Positions 50,744 to 62,629 of a stretch of DNA of 64,000 bases are shown piece by piece. The notes beneath the pieces are model-generated. The model ran no database searches. It had not been told where the DNA came from and saw only the letters and a program-made list of their open reading frames with translations. A program made the translations under genes and the position numbers. Each line of letters starts with the position of its first letter. Positions within the stretch are counted from its first letter, which is position 1. The DNA comes from Agelas oroides. Its lineage: Eukaryota > Porifera > Demospongiae > Agelasida > Agelasidae. The stretch covers positions 932,220 to 996,219 of the forward strand of contig OX422189.1 of NCBI GenBank assembly GCA_949130485.1. The letters run 5' to 3'.

Positions 50744-52030
50744 CATCTTTAACTACTAGTTGTCAAAACACGTTTTTTTGTAGGCTTAATCTCATGGAAC
50801 TACTTTACACCCATTTTGAGAAAGGGGTAACTGCCTAATTCTTTAGACTTTCATGCAAACATTTTGTTTCCCTTATTTTACACCCACGTTCAGTATGGTT
50901 ACGTGTGTATACTTTTTCATATACTCTTGTTCAAGCATTGTTATTGTTTATTCAACTAAAGTTGCCTGTTTATAGTTACGCTGATTGCATGCCACTTGGG
51001 CCTTGCAGCGTATGAGACGCAATTCTCAGCACGACCAGCATGAAACATAGCCAGTATGGTCTTTGGCAGATGTCAGAATGTAGCTGGAAATCCTGGACTA
51101 CACCATTTTTTTTTTAGAAGGCACATCTTGTTTGTTGTCGCCCCTTGTCTATCCAACCAACTAACACACTATTGCATGCAAACCTAGTGTAGTTAATGGG
51201 GTGGGTGAACAGGGAAGGGAGAGGGCTGGAGATAAACTGGAGAAGAAGCAAAGACAATCTACCACCTGGACTGTTTGAGATCACAACGCTATGCACTGGA
51301 GTTCCTGCCAAAGATAATGTGAGGTACATACAAAACTGGAGTTAAGAGTTGAAATCGTCACATGGTATACCTTTAATTCTACTCTTCCAACAAAACAGTA
51401 TTACGTTTGTAATTATGTAATGCTTTTGAGAGGTGGAAGGTTGCCACTCTAGCAGTACTTTTGCAACTATTTCAACACTTCACAGCGGTTGCCACTGTTA
51501 CCTTGCAACACTAGCTGCACAGTTGTTATTGACCAATGCACACTGCCCTATCACAACGATCACATCAATGTACTAATTTGTCTGTCCCATGCAACAAGTA
51601 GTCTACCCGAGCACCAGCTTCTCTTCACAGTGCTGCAACAGTTTGCTTTCAAGTGTAGCAATAAACTACAAGATCGCCAAAACAGGGATAGTATTAAGCT
51701 AAGTAAGATTCTTTTTTTTTCCCTGTACATTTGGCGAAAACATGGTTACCTAGCATACATTATAAGAAACACTTGGAATAGATCATTACCACCCAATAAA
51801 GGGACTGCATAGCTGATACTAAGCTACGTTTTGACCAATTACCATACTTGTTTCATAAAATTGAGTAAGTTTAAACTTCAAGGACGAAATGGAAATACTT
51901 TTAATAACAAAAACAAGAGAGCTGAATGTTCAGCTAAGTTTTGACCAATCACTACCTAAAAATTGGATGAGATCTAGTTCACCCATACCTAAAAATTCAT
52001 ATCCTGTTAATTTCTGTTATGTAGGGCCAC
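50744..52030. other. Convergent 3' region, RRM gene and LACTBL1-like gene
   Basis: 3' untranslated and intergenic sequence between convergent genes. AATAAA at 51661 and 51797 could serve the plus-strand gene. No exon is seen. Confidence 0.5.
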
Positions 52031-55000
52031 CTATGATGGGTGTTTCATGTACACAGTGCCGTACTCCCATCCTGGCACGCTCAGGCTGATGACTGCAGAC
52101 TCATTTCTCTGGAAGTACACCATCTCCCCAACATATCCTGAATGGAGGGTGTAGCATGATGTTGCCATGCCCTGCACTGAGATCTGAAAGCTGTCTCCTC
52201 CTTGCCACTCAATTATCCCAGTGTAGTCTTGGATCATGTATAGGGCAGGTTTGTCCAAGATGGTTCCAAGTGTAACGTTTGTAGCAGTCTGTAAAGAAAA
52301 TGATTTAAGTTTGTTTACTGTTCTTCCCTCCTCCCTCCTCTCCTCCCTTACTTTCCCTCCCTTCCTTTGAATCCTTTCCCTCCCCCTCTCTCTCAGAATG
52401 TATAGTCCTTTGCAGCCTCCCATAATTATTTTATTGCTTCCAGTATGCCAATACAAGGGTGCAGGCCTGGGAGATGTAGAGGTGTCTACCTGATGAGATT
52501 TCCCAGGCTTTCCCCTAATTTGTATACTGCATAGAAACCAAATATGGGAGGCAGTAAAGGAGTGGAAACCAGGCTAAATACTTACCCCATACTTGCTTGT
52601 GTACACTCCCACATATTCTTCAGGCTGTGGAGGCATTGGGGGACCTGGCTGCATTGTGTCCAGGACTCTGCTGGTTTCCAGGATGATCTGCTGGGCAATG
52701 GAGATGATCTTGGCATGTGACGAGCAGCCATCACAACTTTGGAGAAAGATGAATCCAGTTTTGATCTCGTGCTGCATGGAAAAGAAAAATAGTTGTGAAG
52801 GACTTCCCCATTCTTTCTAGTTTTTTTGTTTGTTTCTTCAAAGAGCATGTCTTGAGGGAAGAGTGTGTTCTTCAAGTATATATATACCTATCAAGTATAG
52901 GATTGTTATTCAATCCTGCATTCGAAAATCTAGCTTTCAATTCTAAATTTCTGATTAGAAAGCATGTTGGCATGCACTTACACTGGTTAATATTATGATA
53001 GCACTAGACTTCATCTTTGTCTTGTTTCTAGGCCTCCTAGCCTCGTTCCCAGCCCCTGCCCAGCTTTCTGTCGCTTGCAGTACGTTCATGTGCGGGGAGA
53101 GCCTGGGAACGAGGCTATAGGCCTCCCACTCTTCAGTTTGTACTTGCATAATTATTGGTCGGGGTTGTGTATAAAAACTCAAATTGGGGAGGCATGGGAA
53201 TAAGGCAAACCAGCTTTCTCTAGTTTGCACAATGTGTGTATGGACTTTCCCATAGTATTAATGTCCTCATATGCATGTTGAGAGAAGTAATGCTAAAGTA
53301 ATGCTACATCTTACAGCCATTTGGAACTCAGAATTGTAGCCATTGATGACACCGTCTTTAGTACGAAGGGTGAAGTTCCCAAGAGGAATCAACTCCCATG
53401 GGTGTCCAAATCCTGTACCATCTGCATACGCATATGTGGGCTCCATCCACTCCCGTACTGTTTCACCATCAAGTATCTGGGGTTAGAAAAGGTACACTAG
53501 TAGAAACCAGCTCTTAAAATTTAATATGGTTCAGTTTCGTTGCCATCACCAGATACTTAATTCTAAATACGATGGGGAGAAGGCCTAGGAGATCTCATCA
53601 GTGCAATGACCTTAGATGGAAGAAAGCTAGATGTAAGTTGCATGGATCATTACCTGTATTGCCACATACTACCTTGTGAACGTTCAAGCCTCCAGTTTTT
53701 TTGGAAAGCCACTTCACAAGGCTCAAGATCCTCTTTCTGGCACTGCACCTATATGTCTAGCCTCGAACCCAGGCTTTCCATTCCGGATTTTGTCTCGCAG
53801 CTTTGGTCTCCAAAGCTACAAGACAAAATTCGGAACAGAAAGCCTGGGTTCGAGGCTACTGTATGTCTACCCATGTCATGATCATTGCATATAATGAGAT
53901 CTTCCAGACCTTTTCCAGTGGGATGTTGGGTATTGCATGCTCACATATACTGTATTTGCCATCCTGTTGAGTTTTTGCTTGGGAATCAGGCAGGGGGTGG
54001 CTTGTGTATGTCATAAGAAAATGACAGTTTGGTTGTCCAAGAATGCAATACTGAAAAACCAATCAAATTTGTGGAAGGTGAGGTTTCAGCAATTTCGATG
54101 GGTTGTTTTGAACTATCATGCAGACAAGCAGCCTGAAATTTATAATGTAAAATCTTGGAGCTGTTTAAAGAAACCTTGCAAGCTTTTTTTAAACGGCTCT
54201 AAGACTTATGTTTGTGAGCATATAATGTCTGACTTCCTCTGTGCCCTTCCCCATCAGTATTTGCATAAACTGAAAGGCTTAGGAATGAGGCTAACTTCAG
54301 CTTTTGATGCCTTGTGCGCTTAATCATAAGCAGCATGCAAGTTTTCAAAGTGGTGTACCTGGCCATTGTTCAAGTCGTAGGCTGCCTCGGGTCTAAAGAT
54401 CAATTGCATCAGCTTGGCGAGGTCATGAGTACTTGCATACATTTGTCCGGCAGGAGCATCCCAGCCAATATCGATCAAGGCTGCAGAATGTTGTGTGCAT
54501 ATCATAGAAAACTTCATAGGACCTATTTAGAGTATCACTGTTGTACAAGATGATTTTTGCATCCTAGTCAAAAGGCTTGTGTAAATTAATTAATACAAGC
54601 ACAGCTCCATCTGGCACAGATGACCTGCATGTCTTAAGGCCATACCAAATCGATTTTATGTTTCATGGATTGCTTAGGTCAGAAACATGACCCGGTAGGC
54701 AGGCAAAAAAATAAAAATAAAAAGTGAGTAATGGATTACGTGTACATATTAATTGCATTTTTACATTTTTTTTTCAATTTTCAAAAAAAAGACCCGGCCG
54801 GATCCGTGAAACATAAAATCAATTTGGTATGTCCTAATGAAAGTCCATGCAGTCAGTTAAGGGATCGATGAACATGAACAGACCCCTGGAGACCCTTTGC
54901 AATTGACTAACAGACCCCTGGAGACTCTTTCTTTGGGGTTCAGACTATGTCATCTTGAGTCAAGTTTTAGCTTGCAATGAGATTCTGTTTCATATACCAC

Positions 55001-56315
55001 AGAAAGTTGTAAAATGATGTTTCCTATAAGCTACTTTGTATTTTTTACTAATAACATACCTTGTTTACAGTGAAAACTACCTTGTATGTTTACTAATAAC
55101 AACAAGGACCAATCAGGTTGGAGAATATAACACATAATGCATGCTAGTCTGGGATTTATGGTTTACAATAACCACCCTTGTCCTCAGGCTCTGCCCTCAG
55201 AGTCAGGTGGTTATTGACCATAAATCCCAGGCTACCATACATTATCTATTACAGAACTGCCAAAGTGTGTGCACAGTGTTTTGTCTACTGTAAGCTCAAG
55301 TCATTATCCAAAACCTCTTTACTTTAGTAGTACAAAGCAGATGAACTACAGACAATCCACAAGCACAAGGTGATGTTAGGAACTGACCTGCCTCTGTACC
55401 ATCTCGGTTGTATCCAACAGCAAGCTGCTTTACTGACTCGGAAGTAAAAGAGTTGCCCGAATTATTCATTCCCAGTGTGTCAAACACCATGAGTTGCACA
55501 GCAGCCTCCCATTTTGATTGTGTGATCTGCTCCAGTACACGACCAAGCAGCCCAAAGCCAAGATTGGAATAGGCTGGTTGCTCGCCTGGAGGATACATTA
55601 GCTCCATCTCTGCTAGATTAGCATAGATTTGATCATCAGTCAAGTTACACCCTGTCACAAAGAGATCCTTGCAGGGAGGGTTTCTTGGTAGTCCTGCCAT
55701 GTGGCTCATCAGCTGCCGAAATGTGATACCTCTCTTGGTCTGGAATCGGTTCTTGATGCTAAACCGTGGTAAGTATACAGTGATGTTTTCATCCATTGAT
55801 CTAAGAGCACTGCTGTCTCTGAGCATCAGGGTCATCATTGCAGTGAAGAGCTTTGTGATGGAACCAATGCGGAAGGCGGTGTTTCCATCTGGTGCTCCCC
55901 TGCTGGGTTCTGCACATATAGAAAGGAGAAAATGAATTATTCTTTCATATTAATATATAGAGAGATCGCGATTTTTCTTACCCGAATCATTAATGAGTCC
56001 GCTCCCCTTGGTCCATATCACAGTGTCATTATAGACAACACTGACCACTGCACCACCCGGAGAGTTGTCCTCTTTTAAAGCAGCTGTAATGTTTTCAGCA
56101 GCCTCCTCCAGAAATGGCTCCAACTTAGCAAGGAGGTCAGAGGGAGTTGCAGCTGGCAAGGGGTAGCTCTGGCAAAGAGGCATGGCTCCCAGCTTATGGA
56201 AGTGAGGCTTGGAAGACCTCTGCCATAGATGCAGGTTGCTTTCTGTGCACGCTGCCAAGTAAGATAGAATTGTGAGGACTGCAACGTTGTGCTTCATGCT
56301 CAAACATAGTCGCAT
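52031..56315 (-). CDS. LACTBL1: Secreted class-C beta-lactamase-like serine hydrolase
   Basis: Six exons, 527 codons: 56315-55982, 55909-55388, 54480-54359, 53476-53315, 52771-52586, 52288-52031; phases 1, 1, 0, 0, 0. The start is the ATG at 56315 (in-frame alternative 56297), which gives a signal peptide (MKHNVAVLTILSYLAAC). The beta-lactamase/penicillin-binding fold is shown by the SxxK motif S128-I-T-K131 in FRIGSITKLFTAMM, the YxN motif Y225-S-N227 in PGEQPAYSNLGFGLLG, MSHMAGLPR (179-187), and a possible third motif K384-T-G386. Active-site residues therefore look intact. Animal LACTB/LACTBL1-type proteins descend from bacterial class-C enzymes and act as serine hydrolases or peptidases rather than antibiotic resistance factors. 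The choice of LACTBL1 over other animal paralogs is tentative. Confidence 0.88.
53029..53126. mobile_element. 80-bp TAGCCTCG-family MITE with perfect 9-bp duplication
   Basis: Element proper 53038-53117, ends TAGCCTCGTTCCCAGCCCCT / GCCTGGGAACGAGGCTA. TAGGCCTCC flanks both sides. Intron 4 of the LACTBL1-like gene. Confidence 0.88.
53749..53867. mobile_element. 101-bp palindromic MITE with 9-bp duplication
   Basis: Element proper 53758-53858 (TAGCCTCGAACCCAGGCTTT and its inverse; arms about 45 bp). Flanks CTATATGTC / CTGTATGTC differ at one base. Intron 3 of the LACTBL1-like gene. Confidence 0.88.
55145..55234. mobile_element. 90-bp palindromic element
   Basis: TAGTCTGGGATTTATGG at the left and CCATAAATCCCAGGCTA at the right, with further pairing (ATAACCACC / GGTGGTTAT). 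No clear target duplication. Intron 2 of the LACTBL1-like gene. Confidence 0.8.
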
Positions 56316-56456
56316 GATGATCACGTGATTTTGAAGTGGGTGGAGCTGGATGTGCAAAACGTAATTTTAAATTATACTAAAATAGAAATTGTATTTACGG
56401 CAGAGGCGGGAAATCAACTGCTGCGTGTCTTTGTCCCTGCTTGATGGCAACTGAAG
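56316..56456. promoter_or_regulatory. Compact bidirectional promoter, LACTBL1-like / RSF1-like
   Basis: Only 141 bp separate the two divergent start codons, so both 5' leaders and the core promoter must fit here unless a gene starts upstream inside its neighbour. No TATA box is evident. Confidence 0.65.
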
Positions 56457-59400
56457 ATGAACGAAAACCGACCAAGTGAGGAGAAAAAAGCTTTTTCTGT
56501 CTCTGCGCTACCAGATTTCTCCCAAGTTTATTCCTTTTTGCAGTATTTCGGACGTTTTTTCCACTTGCCACCCATTACACTGAATGAATTGGAAATATTC
56601 TTCGAAAACGGTTAGTTTCAGTCTCTAGTTTTCTGTAGTAGGATAACTTATTGTGTACAGGTAGCGTTTATGTCGAGTTTAGCTAGTGGCGACTTTTATT
56701 CTAATTAAAGCACACTGCGTCAGGGGGAATTCCCACTTATGACACCGCTTCAGACCGTTTGTCAGTATGTCCAATTTCTACAGTCAGAGTGGCAGAGCAT
56801 AAAATTTTAGGGTAGGGTTAGAGACATATCTCCCCTCGGTCTGAGAGTTTGCCTGCAATGGTAGCTATCACCTTGGTAACAGATTTGTCAACATTTCAAA
56901 CAGGGCCCTGCAAACGTAGTCTCGTGCCCAGATAACTTTTCGCCGAGCGGGAAAGTAGTCTGGTGAACTGCCTATACCGTTTTCGTTCCAATATTTTGAA
57001 ACTACCGTGACGTCACGTCAACTGGATTGTAAATTCAAAAGCGCTCTAGTAAACAGCAAACTCCTAGACAGCCTACTCGTACTCCTTTCGATAGATACAA
57101 TAGCCTAGTCTACTCACGGCAGCTAGGGTTGCCCGATCAATGTCCATTTCGCTAGTAGATCGTTGGCACGCAATGTGGAATGCAATCTTCGATGACGTCA
57201 AGCGTTAAATTAGAAAAGAACAATGCGCCAGCATTCCGGCGCACTTGAACGAAAACGGAATAGGCAGTTCACCAGACCCTTTTTTTCCGGCGGGCGTGCG
57301 CGAAAAATGCGGTCTGGGAATGAGACTAATGCAAACCATGCTAGTGTGGGTGGCATTATCAGCCATGTGGTCATTTAGTTTGGTATGGTACCCACAGGTG
57401 AAACTCTGAACTTAGGTACAGTACCTTGTTTTCTTGAGTATGTGTACTTCTAGGAGCTCATTACTCAGCTAATGAGGACAAGAATGATAGCAAATAAATC
57501 ATTTTTTGCATGTATATACAACTTGCAGCTTCACCACTATAAAAGTGTATGCAAAAATCTAACATGCAGCTAGTCCTGTTATCTGCACTCGTCTTCCTCA
57601 GAGCTTATACAAATAGTGCAGTACTTGTGACCTCGCTGCTTCATAGCGTTTGCAAAAGTGTCTAGTCTCATAAGCCATAACTTTTGCAGGGAGAGGAAGG
57701 GTCTGGTCATGCTGCAACTGACAAGTGGTCACTGCAACAGAATGTTGCTGTGACCAATGAGATCTGTGCTCATCTTGGATTGCACCTAGTGGTAAATATG
57801 TCACAATGTGTTTAGTGGACGTCAGCATCTTATTTACCTAACCGCACTGTACAATAGTTGTGGTCCGCGATGACAGTTTGTCAGTTGCAGCGTGATCAGG
57901 ACTAGTCAGAACCCCAGACCCTTCTGGCTGTGTGAGGAAGGGTCTGGGGTTCTGACTAGATCAGACCTTTCCTCTTTCTGCAAAGGTGTGGGGTTTGCAA
58001 GACTAATGGTTGCTTGAACTGTGGGTGTGGAGTTTGCAAGGCTGATGGTTGCTTGAACTGTGGGTGTGGGGTTTTCAAGACTAATGGTTGCTTGAACTGT
58101 GGGTGTGACGGTTGCAAGGCTAATGGTTGCTTGAACTGTGGGTGTGACGGTTGCAAGACTAATGGTTGCTTGAACTGTGGGTGTGACGGTTGCAAGGCTA
58201 ATGGTTGCTTGAACTGTGGGTATGGGGTTTTCAAGACTAATGGTTGCTTGAACTGTGGGTGTGACGGTTGCAAGGCTAATGGTTGCTTGAACTGTGGGTG
58301 TGACGGTTGCTTGAACTGTGGGTGTGATGGTTGCAAGGCTAATGGTTGCTTGAACTGTGGGTGTGGAGTTTGCAAGACTAATGGTTGCTTGAACTGTGTT
58401 TATCTTCCTCAGAGTTTGTCTGTACAGACAGTCCCGTTGTCTATGCTCACTGGAAGCTATTGAACAATGTCTGCAAGAGAGAGGGTAAAGACAGGTGGCA
58501 GCACATGGCTGTCAAGGTAAGCAGGTTGGAGAGAGTGCTAGTTGGGGGGGGGGGCTTGTTGGGTATGTAGGGAGAGAGGGGAGGGGCTTGTTGGGTGTGT
58601 AGGGAGAGAGGAGGAGAAGGGAGGGTTTGTTGAGTATGTAGGGAGAGAGGGGAGGGGCTTGGAGTATGTAGGGAGAGAGGAGGGGAAGGGGGGGTTTGTT
58701 GAGTATGTAGGGAGAGAGGAGGAGAAGGCGGGGGGGGGGGTTTGTTGAGTATGTAGGGAGAGAGGGGGAGAAGGGGGTATGTACATGTACCATGTAGCTG
58801 GAGGGAGGGGGAAAGTTGCTTCATTTCCAGTTCTCCATCACAGCTATCAAAGGTGTGCTGGAAGACTGGGAATGAGGCTAGGGGGTGGGGCATGTTGGGT
58901 AGGGAGAGAGCAGGCGAGTGAGGAGAGGGGATCCAGACAATCCAAGGGTAGGGAATGAGGAGAGGGGTTCCAGACAATTTGAGGGTAGGGAGAGGGGGGG
59001 GAATGAGGAGAGGGGTTCCAGACAATTTGAGGGTAGGGAGAGGGGGGGGGGGAATGAGGAGAGAGGGGGTCCAGACAATTTGAGGGTAGGGAGAGGGGGG
59101 GGGAATGAGGAGAGGGGGTCCAGACAATCCGAGGGTAGGGAGAGGGGGGGGGGAGTGAGGAGAGGGGGTCCAGACAATCCGAGGGTAGGGAGAGGGGGTC
59201 CAGACAATTTGAGGGTAAGGAGAGATGTGGGGGGGGGATGAGGCTAGAGGGTAGGGCACGTTGGGTAGGGGGAGAGAGGAGAGAGGGGGTGGGACAAGTT
59301 GGGTAGGGAGAGAGTGTGGGAGTGAGGAAAGGGTATGGGGTAAGTTGGGTAGGGAGAGAGTGTGGGAGTGAGGAGAGGGTATGGGGCAAGTTGGGTAGGG

Positions 59401-62400
59401 AGAGAGTGTGGGAGTGAGGAGAGGGTATGGGGCAAGTTGGGTAGGGAGGGGGAGTGAGGAGAGGGGGTGGGGCAAGTTAGGTAGGGAGAGGGGGGGAGAG
59501 TGAGGAGAGGGGGTGGGACAAGTTAGGTAGGGAGAGAGGGGGTGGGACTGTTGGATAGGGAGAGAAGGGGATGTGGCTAGGGGGTGGGGCATGTTGTAGG
59601 GAGAGAGGGAGAGTGATGAGAGGGGTAGGGCACATTTGTTGAGTATGTAGGGAGGGTTGGGAAGGGAAAGAGGGATGGTAGTGAGGAGAGGGAGATCCAG
59701 ACAATCCAAGGACATCCATTGCCTCTGTGACAGGATACTCAGACAATCCTGAGCAATGTAAGCTGTCTGAGTCCTTTGTTGCCAAAGATAATGAGACCGG
59801 ACAATCTGGAGTTGTTTGTTGTAGTAGAGCATACATGGACTGCCTATTCTGGAGGGTGAGCTTGTCGGGTGGGGAGAGAGAGAAAGAGTTTGTTGGGAGA
59901 GGAAAGAGAGGAAGGTTTGTCGAGAGAGAAAGAATGGGCTTGTAAGTGGGGAGGGGGAACAGCTTGTTGGTTTAGCTCAGTAGTGTAGTTACATGATACG
60001 CAAAGTTTGTCCTACCTCCTCCGGCCTTATCCCAATTGGTATTGCAAGCAACACAAGGTGGGCTGAAGGCCTGGGTATGATCATATTTGCTTTCTTTACA
60101 GTTTGCCCGAAGGTGTGAGGTGGTGAGGGAAATGGTGCTGTACTCGGAGCTGACCATTGAGCAGAGAGTGAAGGTGTTCAGGGTAAGTGATAACCCCATT
60201 CCCAGGCTACTCAAGTGACATGGGAATGAGGCTTGTATATGCTATAGCAAGATTGGAATAGCCTCATTCCCAGGCTGTTCCCTTGCAGTATGCAAAAACG
60301 GAGGGGGAAGGCCTGGGAGAAAGAGTCACGTGCATGACGGCAGGTAGACGTGAGGGTAGTCGTGAGGGGGGTGGTGCCCGACGAATAATCTCGAGGTCTT
60401 TCTTATAATTATAATATCTTGTCCAAGAACTTGAGACTGTAACGCTCGAAAGACAGCGTCAATACAGCTCGTTGTTCGATAGACTCGAGGCTGATCAATG
60501 CAAACTTTGTGAGTACAACAATCGTGCACCACCCCCCTCATGTCTACCTGACGTCACGCACGTGACTCTTTCTCCCAGGCCTTCCCCCTCCGTTTTTGCA
60601 TACTGCAAGCGATCAAAAACTGGAGGCGGGAACGGCCTGGGAACGAGGCTAAGATTGGAAGGTTTCGGAAAAAAGAAACCACTCCAACCTAGCTTTGTTT
60701 CCAAGCCTTCCCACTGTCCAATTTTTGACACAACATGCAAAAATGGAAGGGGGAAGCCCTGGTTCTTTTTGTCACATGAATGATGTCCCGATTGAACGAA
60801 CGAGCTTGAAGCCTTTTCCTGGAATGTCTGTCCAAGTGTTGGAGTTTGCAAACTGAAAAACTTACCACTCGTCCAGGACAAAGAATACATATGGAAAATG
60901 TGTCCTTTTCTACACCCCCCCCCCCTCCCTCTTTTCCTCGGCATTGACATCATTCACATGATAAATGCTCCCAGGCCTTCCACTTCATTTTGCATACTGC
61001 AAGCAAACAAAAAAAAACTGAACAATAGGAAGGCCTGTGAATGAGGCTTGTACTCTGGCAATGTTTACGAGATATGGAACGATTCTAGAAGCCATGGTAC
61101 AAATAGAAACCCTCCCACCTCCTCTTCTTCCCCTCCCCACCTCCTCTGGTTTCATACGGAAGGCACAAGGATGAGGGACAGAGGGGGGAAGAAGAGGAGG
61201 TGGGGGAGGGAAGAAGAGGGGGTGGGGAGGGTTTCTATTTGTAGACACAATCCACTTGGTTGCACCTTAAGCTGGTTTCTGTCTGTCAAACCTCTTCTCT
61301 GTGGCAGCTAACATGCATCATTTCCCCTGTCATCATTTCCCCTGTCATCACTTCCCCTGTCATCATTTCCCCTGTCACCAAATCTTCTCTCATGACGAGC
61401 TTAAGGCTAGTTTCGTTGCCATGTACTTGAGGATTCTCCCAAGCTTCTCTGGTCCCGGAATCCTCTGTTCCCAGGCTTAACAAATTGTTATTTGGTTTCT
61501 GTTTATTAATGAACAAAGGCAAAAGAATGGTGAAAAGTGGCGAGCATTTATCACATGACCGTGACATTGGGTGAACACGAACTGGATGTAGGAAGGAGAG
61601 AGGTGTTGCCCGTAATCAAATAGCAAGATTTCATTGGACGCTCAACTAGTACTGGACTCCAGACGATCATTGAGAGTATTCAACTTGACTGATAATTCAT
61701 TCTCAGGTTTAGTGCATGTCTATCTGTAGCTGGCCCCTACGTCTACCTCACATCCACCTGACGTCATTTGTAAGAAAGTGTTCCCAGACTTCTCCACCTC
61801 TGTGTATTTTCACAAACCAAAGAACCAAATAACAAGGCCTTGAAACAACGCTAGATGATCCCTTGTCACACACACCACACACACACACACCACACACACA
61901 CACACACACAAACACACTGCAGCTTACCTGCGAGGAGCAGTTCGACTCAAACGCTGGCTTCAAGCTGGAGTTAAAGAAACAACTTCCCGCTGCTGCCATG
62001 CAGTGGGAACCTCTGGGCACAGATAGTGATGGGCAGAGACACTGGATGCTGAGAGTGAGTTGAAACAGGTTGAACTTCATCAGTGTTTGATAAGTTGCTA
62101 GTCCCTCCTCCTCTGATCCATCTTCTCCTTGTCCTCTCTTCCCTCCTCCCTCCACCTCTTCTCTCCCTCTCCCACCTCCTCCTTCTTTCCTCTTTTTCTT
62201 CTCCTTCTCTTCTCTTCCCTCCTCCCCTCTTTCCTCCCTCTTTCCTCCCTCTTTCCTCCTCTTCTCTCCCTCTCCCACCTCCTCCCTCTCCCACCTCCTC
62301 CCTCTTTCCTCCTCTTCTCTCCCTCTCCCACCTCCTCCCTCTCCCCTCTTTTCCTTTCCTTCTCTTCTCTTCCCTCCTCCCCTCTGTTCTTCTTATTTTC

Positions 62401-62518
62401 CCCTCTTCCTTCCTATGTGATGTATTTTGCAGGACTCGACATTTGACGTTCGTCTGTATGGTGAGCGAGGTTATGATGAAGTACCACCCAAGAGCGCCGT
62501 ATGGGAGCAACTTGCAAG
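56457..62518 (+). CDS. RSF1: RSF1-like DDT/WHIM chromatin-remodelling subunit (5' part)
   Basis: Five exons of a longer gene: 56457-56610, 58413-58516, 60102-60182, 61923-62054, 62433-62518 (185 codons plus two bases). Junction phases 1, 0, 0, 0 are consistent and the last exon leaves phase 2, so the gene continues past the window. The N-terminus (FSQVYSFLQYFGRFFHLPPI, TLNELEIFFE) and the next exons (VVYAHWKLLNN.., KDRWQHMAVKF, TIEQRVKVFRLTCEEQFDSN) match the DDT module of RSF1. MQWEPLGTDSDGQRHWML matches the WHIM signature (LQPIGRDKDGLMYWYQ in human RSF1). RSF1 pairs with SNF2H/ISWI to space nucleosomes. CECR2 has a similar module and is the main alternative; the very short lead before the DDT favours RSF1. 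Confidence 0.82.
56908..57337. mobile_element. Long-TIR element (TAGTCTCG subfamily), 9-bp duplication
   Basis: Element proper 56917-57328: TAGTCTCGTGCCCAGATAAC at the left, GGTCTGGGAATGAGACTA at the right, with inner arms GGTGAACTGCCTATACCGTT / ATAGGCAGTTCACC. Flanks CTGCAAACG / ATGCAAACC agree at 7 of 9. RSF1 intron 1. Confidence 0.82.
57894..57967. mobile_element. 56-bp hairpin MITE
   Basis: Element proper 57903-57958 has two 22-bp inverted arms (TAGTCAGAACCCCAGACCCT..) around a 12-bp loop. Flanks GATCAGGAC / GATCAGACC agree at 7 of 9 positions. RSF1 intron 1. Confidence 0.8.
57986..58400. repeat. 39-bp minisatellite abutting RSF1 exon 2
   Basis: About ten units of GGTTGCTTGAACTGTGGGTG plus a variable TTGCAAGRCT part. 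It stays open as a Cys-rich frame (NGCLNCGCDGCK), but that frame differs from the one used by exon 2, and the array ends 12 bp before the exon 2 acceptor, so it is intronic. Confidence 0.92.
58540..59700. repeat. G-rich minisatellite complex in RSF1 intron 2
   Basis: Several interleaved families of 35-50 bp units: GTTGAGTATGTAGGGAGAGAGG (58555-58780), GAGGGTAGGGAGAGGGGG with CCAGACAATTTG (58920-59225), and GTTGGGTAGGGAGAGAGTGTG (59270-59470). Strong purine strand bias with many G runs. Confidence 0.9.
60250..60660. mobile_element. Long-TIR element, TAGCCTCG family, perfect 9-bp duplication
   Basis: Element proper 60259-60651, ends TAGCCTCATTCCCAGGCTG / GGCCTGGGAACGAGGCTA. Inner arms pair (GAGAAAGAGTCACGTGC / GCACGTGACTCTTTCTC). 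AGATTGGAA stands on both sides. RSF1 intron 3. Confidence 0.88.
60690..61050. mobile_element. Diverged TAGC-family long-TIR element
   Basis: TAGCTTTGTTTCCAAGCCTT at the left and AAGGCCTGTGAATGAGGCTT at the right; inner pair CACATGAATGATGTC / GACATCATTCACATG. Target duplication no longer clear. RSF1 intron 3, about 40 bp after the previous element. Confidence 0.7.
61310..61382. repeat. 14-bp tandem repeat TCATCATTTCCCCTG
   Basis: About five units of CATCATTTCCCCTGT or CATCACTTCCCCTGT. Confidence 0.85.
61465..61856. mobile_element. Third, older TAGC-family element in RSF1 intron 3
   Basis: The left part CTCTGTTCCCAGGCTTA..GCATTTATCACATGACCG and right part CACCTGACGTCATTTG..TTCCCAGACTT..GGCCTTGAAACAACGCTA resemble the 41020 element in order. 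Ends are uncertain. Confidence 0.5.
62107..62400. repeat. Pyrimidine repeat in RSF1 intron 4
   Basis: CTCCCTCTCCCACCTCCT and CTCTTTCCTCCCTC units on the coding strand, ending near the acceptor of exon 5 (62432). Confidence 0.92.

Positions 62519-62629
<111 letters not shown>

Noticed and set aside
58014-58463. 149-codon Cys-rich frame (NGCLNCGC repeats)
   Set aside because: Minisatellite in RSF1 intron 1; the frame does not match that of exon 2 and no start or donor context supports it.
59734-59757. 24-bp micro-exon in RSF1 intron 2 (cag before GATACTC, then gtaagc)
   Set aside because: Splice sites and phase would fit, but RSF1 exons 2 and 3 already join in phase and match the family length without it.
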